Origin: Deltaproteobacteria bacterium
Lineage (GTDB): Bacteria; Desulfobacterota; Binatia; Binatales; Binataceae
DNA: 6,854 nt
Reading direction: 5' to 3'
NCBI GenBank assembly: GCA_021786815.1
Contig: JAJYMR010000009.1
Location: 1 to 6,854 of the forward strand
The notes under the pieces are model-generated. The model saw nothing but the letters and a program-made list of their open reading frames with translations, did not search any database and had not been told where the DNA came from. How positions within the stretch are numbered: position 1 is the first letter of the stretch; each line of letters begins with the position of its first letter. A program made the translations under genes and the position numbers. Shown piece by piece: positions 1 through 5,313 of this stretch.

Positions 1-982
1 GCGAGGTGCGCGCGATAAAGCCTTCCTGCAGCAGGAACGGCTCGTAAACCTCCTCGATCGTGTCGGACTCCTCGCCCACCGAGGCAGCCAGGCTGTCGAG
101 CCCGACCGGGCCGCCGTCGAACTTGTCGATTATCGTCGCGAGGATCGCCCGGTCCATCTTGTCGAACCCGCAATGGTCGATCTCGAGCAGTTCGAGCGCG
201 CCGAGCGCCACTTCGCGCGTCACCATCCGCGCGTCGTTGACCTGGGCAAAATCGCGCACCCGGCGCAGCAGCCGATTCGCGATGCGAGGCGTTCCCCGCG
301 CGCGCGACGCTATCTCGCGTGCACCCTCGTCATGCACCTCGACGCCCAGCAGATGCGCCGAGCGACGCACGATCTCACCGAGTTCGTCGTGCGTGTAGAA
401 CTCCAGATGGAAGTGCTGTCCGAAACGGTCGCGAAGCGGCGAGCTGAGCAGGCCCGAGCGCGTGGTTGCGCCAACCAGCGTGAACGGCTTCACCGCGAGC
501 TTCATCGTGCGCGCGCTCGGTCCCTTGCCCACCACGATATTGAGCTCGAAGTCCTCCATCGCTGGATACAGGATCTCCTCGACCACGCGGGCAAGCCGAT
601 GGATTTCATCGATGAAGAGCACGTCCCCCTTTTCGAGGTCGGCGACGATCGCGGCCAGGTCGCCTGCGCGCTCGATAGCGGGGCCGGACGTTACGCGGAC
701 ATTCACGCCGAGTTCGCGCGCGATTATGTGCGCGAGTGAGGTCTTGCCGAGGCCCGGCGGTCCGGCGAACAGCACGTGGTCGAGCACCTCAGCGCGTCTG
801 CGCGCCGCCTCGATCGACATCCCGAGCACGCGCTTGAGCCGCTCCTGGCCGACGAATTCGCCAAGCGAGCGCGGCCTGAGCGAAAAATCGAGCGCAACCT
901 CCTCTTCGACCGCGTCCGGTGCGGCGATTCTTTCCGCGCCGCCCTCGACAACCGCTTCTTCCTTGCCGGCCTTACTTTTCAC
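1..982 (-). CDS. ruvB: Holliday junction branch migration ATPase RuvB (C-terminus cut by window edge)
   Basis: RuvB is the AAA+ helicase motor that, loaded by RuvA, drives branch migration of Holliday junctions. Seen here: Walker A GPPGLGKT at residues 74-81, Walker B with DEIH at 125-128, sensor-1 segment GATTRSG, and SPLRDRF at 181-187, in which R186 aligns by offset with the E. coli arginine finger R174. A winged-helix C-terminal region follows and ends in LLQEGFIARTS at the edge, so only the last few tens of residues are missing. The start chosen is GTG at 982-980, which overlaps the ruvA stop by 11 bp; no in-frame ATG lies before the conserved LRPRSLGEFVGQ segment. This gives 327 visible codons and an N-terminus about 12 residues longer than E. 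coli RuvB, rich in Glu and Ala. No strong ribosome site precedes the GTG, so coupling to ruvA translation is likely. The family call is certain; the exact start is less so. Confidence 0.97.
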   Translation of the reverse strand, partial: MKSKAGKEEAVVEGGAERIAAPDAVEEEVALDFSLRPRSLGEFVGQERLKRVLGMSIEAARRRAEVLDHVLFAGPPGLGKTSLAHIIARELGVNVRVTSGPAIERAGDLAAIVADLEKGDVLFIDEIHRLARVVEEILYPAMEDFELNIVVGKGPSARTMKLAVKPFTLVGATTRSGLLSSPLRDRFGQHFHLEFYTHDELGEIVRRSAHLLGVEVHDEGAREIASRARGTPRIANRLLRRVRDFAQVNDARMVTREVALGALELLEIDHCGFDKMDRAILATIIDKFDGGPVGLDSLAASVGEESDTIEEVYEPFLLQEGFIARTS

Positions 983-1595
983 CAAGCAGCACCGCCAGCG
1001 ACTTTCTTATGACCGTCTCGAGATCCGCGCCAGGCTCTTCCGCCACGACCGCATCCACCGCCCGGCGCGCCTCGACCGGCTTGTAGGCGAGGTTTATCAG
1101 GGCCGAGACGGCGTCGTCCACGAGCGTGGGCGTTGCGCCGTTACGCGTGGCGCCGGCGACCTCGGGCGTGCCCGACGGCGCCGCAACCCTGAGGTCGCCT
1201 ATCTTGTCGCGAAGCTCGCGGATGACTCGCTCCGCCACCTTGGGTCCGACTCCGGGCACCGCGTCGAGCTTGTGGATGTCCTCGCGCGAGATCGCACCGG
1301 CCAGCTCCTCGGGCGAGAGCACGGAAAGAATCGAAAGCGCATGTTTGGGTCCGACGTGCTGCACCTGCGTCAGGAGATCGAAGGCACGCTTCTCGGTGGC
1401 GTCGGAAAATCCGTAAAGCATCAGCGCGTCCTCGCGGACGATTTGCCGCACCTCGAGAAAAATCCGGTTTCCGGCCGCAGGCAGCTTGTAATAGGTCGAG
1501 AGCGGGACGAAAACCTCGTAGCCGACTCCGCCCGTCTCGACCACGATGCGTCCAGGCTCGCGAACCCTGAGCGTTCCGGAGAGAGACGCGATCAT
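972..1595 (-). CDS. ruvA: Holliday junction branch migration complex subunit RuvA
   Basis: RuvA binds the four-way junction as a tetramer and loads RuvB. The 207-residue product is close to E. coli length (203). Domain I (about residues 1-65) is the OB fold, starting MIASLSG, with the acidic pin residues E55 and D56 in VREDALMLYGF at the same numbers as in E. coli. Domain II carries two helix-hairpin-helix motifs, around VQHVGPKHAL and VPGVGPKVAERV. A variable linker leads to domain III, the RuvB-binding three-helix domain, seen as DDAVSALINLAYKPVEARRAV. The start is ATG at 1595-1593: it overlaps the ruvC TGA as ATGA and has a GGAG 6 nt upstream (1605-1602). The frame stays open 26 codons further upstream, but that stretch lies inside ruvC and does not resemble RuvA. 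Confidence 0.98.
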   Translation of the reverse strand: MIASLSGTLRVREPGRIVVETGGVGYEVFVPLSTYYKLPAAGNRIFLEVRQIVREDALMLYGFSDATEKRAFDLLTQVQHVGPKHALSILSVLSPEELAGAISREDIHKLDAVPGVGPKVAERVIRELRDKIGDLRVAAPSGTPEVAGATRNGATPTLVDDAVSALINLAYKPVEARRAVDAVVAEEPGADLETVIRKSLAVLLGEK

Positions 1596-2122
1596 GGCCG
1601 GCTCCGGCGTGGCGTGCGGATTGACGCCGCGATTCGTTCGAGCCGGCCGATACGGTCGCGGCTCAGATGGCATAGCGCGAGCGCGAGTGCGTCGGTCGCG
1701 TCGTGGGCGATCGCGATCTCGTCGTCGAGGCCCAGCGTTTTCCTGATCATGAATTGCACCTGGGCCTTGTCGGCGTGCCCGTAGGCCGCAACGGCAAGTT
1801 TTGCCTCGTTGGGCGCGTACTCGAAAAACTCAAGCCCGCGCTCCGCCGCAACCAGCATCGCAACCGCTCGTGCCTCGCCCAGGCGAAAGGCGCTCTGCAC
1901 GTTGGAGGCGACGAAGCTGCGCTCCAAACTCATCACGACCGGCGAATAAGCGTCGACCAGGGCAAGCAGTTGTTCGTGGATTTTCCTGAGGCGAAGCGGC
2001 CCGCGCTCGAGCGTGCTTGCGCGGATCGTGCCCGCAACCACCAGATGGAACGAGCCCCGCTCCGCTTCGACTATTCCGTAACCCGTAACCGCGCTTCCCG
2101 GGTCAACCCCGAGTACCCGCAT
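1592..2122 (-). CDS. ruvC: Holliday junction resolvase RuvC
   Basis: RuvC is the dimeric RNase H-fold endonuclease that symmetrically cuts Holliday junctions after RuvAB branch migration. The 176-residue product is close to the usual length of about 170-180. The four acidic catalytic positions are all present: D7 in GVDPGS, E67 in SLERSF, and D141 and D144 in AHDATDALALALCH. The NVQSAFRLGEARAV segment is also typical of the family. The start is ATG at 2122-2120, which puts the catalytic Asp at residue 7 as in E. coli; GAGGTG lies 4 nt upstream. An in-frame TTG four codons earlier (2134) overlaps that ribosome site and is less likely. The C-terminus ends in a basic tail rich in Arg. The gene sits 44 bp after yebC and overlaps ruvA by 4 bp. 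Confidence 0.97.
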   Translation of the reverse strand: MRVLGVDPGSAVTGYGIVEAERGSFHLVVAGTIRASTLERGPLRLRKIHEQLLALVDAYSPVVMSLERSFVASNVQSAFRLGEARAVAMLVAAERGLEFFEYAPNEAKLAVAAYGHADKAQVQFMIRKTLGLDDEIAIAHDATDALALALCHLSRDRIGRLERIAASIRTPRRSRP

Positions 2123-2126
2123 GCCC

Positions 2127-2132
2127 CACCTC
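2127..2132 (-). promoter_or_regulatory. ruvC ribosome binding site
   Basis: On the minus strand GAGGTG lies 4 nt before the ATG at 2122. It favours that ATG over the in-frame TTG at 2134, because the TTG would overlap the site. Confidence 0.6.
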
Positions 2133-2166
2133 AACGCAACCTCGCCGCGCGCGCGTCCAGGGGTCG

Positions 2167-2922
2167 CTACGAAGCGGCGGAAAGCTGTGCCATTTCCTCT
2201 TCGCTGATATCGAAGTTGGCGGCGACGTTCTGGACGTCGTCGTTGTCCTCGAGCGCCTCCATCAGCTTGAGCACCTGCTCGGCCTGATGTCCGCTGATGG
2301 GCACCGTATTGTCCGGCACCATCGTGACTTCCGCATTCGCGATCGGAATGCCGGCCTTTTCGACCGCGTCGCGCACCGCCGCGAACGCCTCCGGCGAGGT
2401 CATCACGCTGTAGCTGTCGGCGTCGCCCGAAACGTCGTCGGCACCGGCATCAAGCGCGATCTCTATCAGCTTGTCCTCGTCGGCCGCGTCTCGATCGACG
2501 GTTACGACGCCGCGCTTCTTGAACATCCACGCGACGCATCCCGCCTCGCCGAGGCTGCCGCCGTGCTTGGAAAACATGAATCGAATTTCGGATACGAGGC
2601 GGTTGCGGTTGTCGGTCAGCGCGTCGACCATCATCGCCACTCCGCCCGGACCGTAACCCTCGTAGGTGATTTCCTCGAGCTGCACGCCGCCGAGTTCACC
2701 GGTGCCCTTCTTTATCGCCCGGTCGATATTGTCGCCGGGCATCGATTGCGCGCGCGCGGCATTGACCGCCGTACGAAGGCGCGGGTTGGAGTTCAGGTCG
2801 CCGCCGCCGATACGCGCGGCAACCGTGATTTCCTTGATCAGCTTGGTGAAGAGTTTGCCGCGCTTTGCGTCGCGGGCAGCCTTCTTATGCTTTATCGAAT
2901 GCCACTTAGAATGACCCGACAT
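2167..2922 (-). CDS. yebC: YebC/PmpR family protein (TACO1-like)
   Basis: This is a 251-residue member of the YebC/PmpR family, close to the usual length of about 240-250. Seen: the signature N-terminus MSGHSKWHSIKHKKAA, the block KLFTKLIKEI, NPRLRTAVNAARAQSMP, the ITYEGYGPGG core motif, NRNRLVSEIRF, and an acidic C-terminal region near LEDNDDVQNVAANFD. The family was long annotated as transcriptional regulators (PmpR). Bacterial YebC and its mitochondrial relative TACO1 are more recently linked to translation of difficult, proline-rich stretches. Neither role can be decided from this sequence. The start is ATG at 2922-2920 with GGAGG 8 nt upstream; 12 further in-frame codons upstream do not match the family. 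The gene is first in an apparent yebC-ruvC-ruvA-ruvB transcription unit, a linkage found in many bacteria. Confidence 0.97.
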   Translation of the reverse strand: MSGHSKWHSIKHKKAARDAKRGKLFTKLIKEITVAARIGGGDLNSNPRLRTAVNAARAQSMPGDNIDRAIKKGTGELGGVQLEEITYEGYGPGGVAMMVDALTDNRNRLVSEIRFMFSKHGGSLGEAGCVAWMFKKRGVVTVDRDAADEDKLIEIALDAGADDVSGDADSYSVMTSPEAFAAVRDAVEKAGIPIANAEVTMVPDNTVPISGHQAEQVLKLMEALEDNDDVQNVAANFDISEEEMAQLSAAS

Positions 2923-2930
2923 GGCAGAGT

Positions 2931-2935
2931 CCTCC
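2931..2935 (-). promoter_or_regulatory. yebC ribosome binding site
   Basis: GGAGG on the minus strand, 8 nt before the ATG at 2922, is a near-ideal Shine-Dalgarno site. It fixes the start over the longer open frame that begins at 2958. Confidence 0.75.
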
Positions 2936-2972
2936 GCGGGTTGGCCCGAAGGACACACCCCCGTATCCGACC

Positions 2973-3036
2973 GGATTAAAACATAGAAGCCGTCGACGGG
3001 AAACCACCCCGGCCTGGCCGATCAGCCATTTAATCC
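2973..3036. repeat. Inverted octamers in the yebC/lipoprotein divergent intergenic region
   Basis: GGATTAAA at 2973-2980 and its exact reverse complement TTTAATCC at 3029-3036 are separated by 48 bp. Each gene of the divergent pair therefore has the same octamer, TTTAATCC, upstream of it when read in its own direction. The rest of the intergenic stretch holds GC-rich short palindromes and no recognisable RNA gene. The octamers could be a shared regulatory element or a chance AT-rich match. Confidence 0.35.
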
Positions 3037-3046
3037 AAAAAAGTTG

Positions 3047-3055
3047 TGCTATCAT
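3047..3055 (+). promoter_or_regulatory. Possible extended -10 promoter for the lipoprotein gene
   Basis: TGC followed by TATCAT (3050-3055) fits an extended -10 element. At 17-18 bp upstream there is no good -35, only an AT-rich segment. Transcription would start near 3062, about 8 nt before the ATG at 3070, which supports that ATG over the GTG at 3046. The short leader would leave no room for a standard ribosome site. Confidence 0.35.
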
Positions 3056-3069
3056 CTTTCGCCGGACCG

Positions 3070-3723
3070 ATGGGAGCAACAACTCGGGGCTTGGTTATCG
3101 CGATTGCCGTCTCGATGGCCGGAATTGCGGGCTGCTTTTACCCTCCAACGACGCAGGGCACTCCTGTGGCTCCAAAGCCGCAGCCGTCCGTGCGCCATAG
3201 CATGGTGGTCAAGGTGCCGTACGATCTGACCTGGGACGCAGTCCACAAGGTCATCGCAAAAAACGGCTACCAGATACAGGCTGAGGATCCGGACCACGGC
3301 ATCATCGAGGCCGAAGGACGTTCCTTCACGCTGAAGGACGCCGATTGCGGGCAGATCCGCGGTATCGGAGGCAAATACAACCCTAAGCCGTCTCCCGGAG
3401 GGAGTGCGGTTTACAATTTCATCGTGATGCCTGCGGGGCCCGAGGAAACCTCGGTAAGCGTAAGCGCGGCGTTCAACACCCCGCTTCTGGTCCCGTTCCA
3501 CAGACCGCAGGACTTCCAATGCGTGTCGCGCGGCACCCGCGAAGCGGCGCTTCTCAAGGAGATACAGGTCGCGGCCGCGCACGAGCATCGTCCGGAACTC
3601 GAACCGCCTCCATCGGTAACAAACCCGCCTTCGACCGCCTCGACACCGCAAAACCCGCTGCCCCCGTTGCTTCCCGGCCGCTCAACCCTGATGACACCCA
3701 GCCCGAGTCCGCAAGCGCAGTAG
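3070..3723 (+). CDS. Putative lipoprotein of unrecognised family with proline-rich C-terminal tail
   Basis: The 217-residue product begins with a short basic segment, a hydrophobic helix (about residues 8-20) and the lipobox I19-A20-G21-C22, so it should be lipidated at C22. The +2 residue is Phe, not Asp, so outer-membrane sorting is expected in a Gram-negative cell. A proline-rich linker (about 25-40) leads to one compact alpha/beta domain (about 44-170). Its VPYDLTWDAVHKVIAKNGYQ segment, followed by a G-I-I-E-A strand, has the shape of small lipoprotein domains in which an amphipathic helix packs on a sheet (BamC-like at a guess). I do not recognise the family. Mature cysteines C93 and C151 could form a disulfide. 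From about residue 172 the tail is rich in Pro, Ser and Thr and probably disordered. The start is ATG 3070; an in-frame GTG at 3046 is the alternative. The gene diverges from yebC and stands alone. Confidence 0.8.
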   Translation: MGATTRGLVIAIAVSMAGIAGCFYPPTTQGTPVAPKPQPSVRHSMVVKVPYDLTWDAVHKVIAKNGYQIQAEDPDHGIIEAEGRSFTLKDADCGQIRGIGGKYNPKPSPGGSAVYNFIVMPAGPEETSVSVSAAFNTPLLVPFHRPQDFQCVSRGTREAALLKEIQVAAAHEHRPELEPPPSVTNPPSTASTPQNPLPPLLPGRSTLMTPSPSPQAQ

Positions 3724-3797
3724 CGAGCGACCGGGCCTACGTGTGAAAGCTGGCAGTTCGACGAGCGCCGACGCCACAGGCCATGGCAAGCCGGGGA
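3724..3797. other. Convergent gap with no clear terminator
   Basis: These 74 bp separate the convergent stops of the lipoprotein gene and the DUF1634 gene. Only weak inverted repeats are visible (GGCCT with AGGCC about 40 bp apart, and CCGG-6 nt-CCGG), with no T-tract, so no intrinsic terminator can be supported. Confidence 0.5.
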
Positions 3798-4205
3798 TTA
3801 CCGGAGCAGAAGGCTGTAAGTCAGCGTCAGCAGAACGAAAGCGGTAAATAGCGTGTATTTGAGGTTGCGTTCCTCGAACGCGAAATACACCGTGGAGGCC
3901 AGGACGCGGGCGAAAGGCGTCATCAGGAGGATCGCGATTCCAAAGCTCATGAGCATCCGGGGCCGGATGTCACCGCGCAATACGTCGCGCGTGCCCTGGA
4001 GCACGAACTGCAGAACGTTGGTGTTGCCGAGCCCGTAGTTGTCCACCAGGTGACCGGTGCGCAGCCGATGCCATGCCATGCCCAGCGTCAGCAGAACGAC
4101 GCTGCTGGCGACTCCACCGGCCAGCACGTACCCAACCAGGAGATTCATATCGAAGCCGGCAGCGGCTTCCTGAGGGACCTCGTCGAGCTTTTCTTCGGGT
4201 ATCAT
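3798..4205 (-). CDS. DUF1634 small membrane protein, partner of TauE/SafE permease
   Basis: This is a 135-residue membrane protein. After a short acidic cytoplasmic-looking N-terminus (MIPEEKLDEVPQEAA) it has three probable membrane segments: about residues 20-45, 83-105 and 114-134. The middle part, with the motif LLMTPFARVLASTVYFAFEERN, matches the DUF1634 family pattern (TPxxRV followed by F..E.) as I know it. DUF1634 genes are commonly found beside TauE/SafE-type permease genes, and here the ATG overlaps the permease stop as ATGA, so the two are almost certainly co-translated. The biochemical role of DUF1634 is unknown; an accessory subunit or stabiliser of the permease is the natural inference. 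No strong ribosome site precedes the ATG apart from an AGG directly adjacent, which fits coupling. Confidence 0.85.
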   Translation of the reverse strand: MIPEEKLDEVPQEAAAGFDMNLLVGYVLAGGVASSVVLLTLGMAWHRLRTGHLVDNYGLGNTNVLQFVLQGTRDVLRGDIRPRMLMSFGIAILLMTPFARVLASTVYFAFEERNLKYTLFTAFVLLTLTYSLLLR

Positions 4206-5026
4206 CCTATAAGCCCACGGTAAATCATCTCGGTCGCAAGCAGTCCCAGAACTGCGAGAAAGAATTTGCGCACCGTGCGGTTATGCATACGGACCAGCGT
4301 GCGCGTTCCAATCAGCGCGCCCAGAACAATCCCGACCACCGTCGGAGCGACCAGCGCCGGCTTGATAAGCCCTGCCGCCAGGTAAACGCTGGCGCCGGCC
4401 AGCGCCGTGACGCCGATAATAAGATTGCTGGTGGTCGTCGAGACTTTCGGCGGCAGGCCCATCACCAGGTCGTGAATCAGCACCTTGAGCGCGCCGGCGC
4501 CGATCCCAAGCATCCCGGCGATCACGCCCACCCAAAACATCAACGCCGCGCCCCAATGAGCGCGCCGCGCGCGGTAATCGATTGTGCAATCGGCGGCCTG
4601 GTCGTAATAGCTGCCTTCGAGCTCGAGCCAGTGCGTGAACCGGTCCTGATGAGCGGCCGCAACGTATTCCATATCGGGTTGAACCCACAGAGCGGCCCAA
4701 CAGGCGAACAAAACCAACCCGAATGCGATGTAAAGGAATTGCTGGCCTGCGGCAAGGCCGAGTTTGGCCCCTGCGATAGCGCCCACCATCGTGAACATCT
4801 CAAGGAACATTCCGACCTTGAGATTGGTGATGTGATCCCGGACGTAAGCCGCCGCTGAACCGCTCGACGTCGCAACAACGGAGACGATACTGACCGCAAT
4901 GACTTCTTTGATTGGCAGGCCGAAAAAGGTAAGCGCGGGAATCAACACCACGCCCCCACCCATGCCCGACATCGCGCCAACAAAGCCGGCGAAAATGGAG
5001 ACAACGAAAAGCAGTTCAGGATTCAT
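4202..5026 (-). CDS. TauE/SafE family permease (putative sulfite/organosulfur or other anion exporter)
   Basis: This 274-residue polytopic inner-membrane protein has about eight predicted membrane segments and the two-fold repeat typical of TauE/SafE (PF01925). The first half carries FVGAMSGMGGG at about residues 15-25 and the second half GMLGIGAGALKV at about 171-182. Also visible are AVSIVSVVATSSGSAAAY in the first half and STTTSNLIIGVTALAGA in the second. A hydrophilic loop of about 40 residues (116-158) joins the halves. Family members are proposed to move sulfite, sulfoacetate or related sulfur anions, and many are only predicted; the substrate here cannot be read from sequence. The start is ATG 5026, because upstream in-frame sequence is not protein-like; no clear Shine-Dalgarno site precedes it. 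The stop overlaps the DUF1634 start by 4 bp. It is transcribed divergently from the dehydrogenase at 5314. Confidence 0.9.
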   Translation of the reverse strand: MNPELLFVVSIFAGFVGAMSGMGGGVVLIPALTFFGLPIKEVIAVSIVSVVATSSGSAAAYVRDHITNLKVGMFLEMFTMVGAIAGAKLGLAAGQQFLYIAFGLVLFACWAALWVQPDMEYVAAAHQDRFTHWLELEGSYYDQAADCTIDYRARRAHWGAALMFWVGVIAGMLGIGAGALKVLIHDLVMGLPPKVSTTTSNLIIGVTALAGASVYLAAGLIKPALVAPTVVGIVLGALIGTRTLVRMHNRTVRKFFLAVLGLLATEMIYRGLIG

Positions 5027-5084
5027 AGAGGGGACAGCGAGCTACAGCCAAAATGTGTGCCGTGCTCGCGTCCATGCATCGATT

Positions 5085-5114
5085 ATTATGTCACACAGCC
5101 TCAGCGCCGTTCCA
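5085..5114 (-). promoter_or_regulatory. Possible promoter for the TauE-DUF1634 operon
   Basis: On the minus strand CATAAT (5090-5085) is preceded by TGA, giving an extended -10 (TGn plus a 5/6 match to TATAAT). A weak -35 candidate, TGGAAC (5114-5109), lies 18 bp upstream. Transcription would begin near 5078, leaving a leader of about 50 nt before the ATG at 5026. The call rests on consensus likeness only. Confidence 0.4.
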
Positions 5115-5127
5115 GTAATTTTCCGAA

Positions 5128-5149
5128 TTTGCGCCGTTTCAGGCGCAAA
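5128..5149. repeat. Perfect 8-bp inverted repeat, candidate operator
   Basis: TTTGCGCC (5128-5135) and GGCGCAAA (5142-5149) are exact reverse complements around a 6-nt centre. The repeat lies about 13 bp upstream of the candidate -35 of the TauE operon and about 165 bp before the dehydrogenase start. No T-tract follows on either strand, so it does not look like an intrinsic terminator. The size and symmetry suit a dimeric regulator site. A further GCGCC at 5153-5157 could pair with the same GGCGC arm, so two alternative hairpins are possible. Confidence 0.5.
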
Positions 5150-5297
5150 AACGCGCCTTGTCGGGTCTCACGCATATGAAACGAGCCTCTTGCGGAAGAG
5201 CGCTCAGGCGTGCCGCGGCTTGACTTTTCCATCCGCCGGGACGAAACCCACCTTGTTCGAGCGATTGGGCGCAAGGCCGGGGCTCGCACGCGCCAGC

Positions 5298-5305
5298 GAG
5301 GAGGG
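5298..5305 (+). promoter_or_regulatory. Ribosome binding site of the dehydrogenase gene
   Basis: GAGGAGGG ends 8 nt before the ATG at 5314, a strong Shine-Dalgarno match that fixes this start. Confidence 0.8.
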
Positions 5306-5313
5306 ACTTTGCG

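Noticed and set aside
462..1784. A 440-codon plus-strand open frame opposite ruvB, ruvA and ruvC
   Set aside because: It lies antisense to three unmistakable genes, is rich in Arg, Ser and Ala in the low-complexity way expected of GC-rich shadow frames, and matches no recognisable domain.
2287..2979. A 230-codon plus-strand open frame opposite yebC
   Set aside because: It is fully antisense to the well-conserved yebC and its composition (Arg/His/Val rich) is that of a complementary-strand artefact.
3046..3069. An upstream GTG start for the lipoprotein
   Set aside because: It would place eight extra residues before an already typical signal peptide, and it overlaps the candidate -10 element; ATG 3070 is preferred, though not proven.
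4073..4858. A 261-codon plus-strand open frame opposite the TauE gene
   Set aside because: It is antisense to a clear polytopic membrane protein, and the Gln/His/Arg-rich translation is the complement of hydrophobic codons.
5128..5157. The GC-rich inverted repeat as an intrinsic terminator
   Set aside because: There is no T-tract after the stem on either strand, and it lies between divergent genes where no terminator is needed.
5220..5225. TTGACT upstream of the dehydrogenase as a -35 box
   Set aside because: The sequence 16-18 bp downstream (GAAACC region) does not resemble a -10 element, so a promoter there is not supported.
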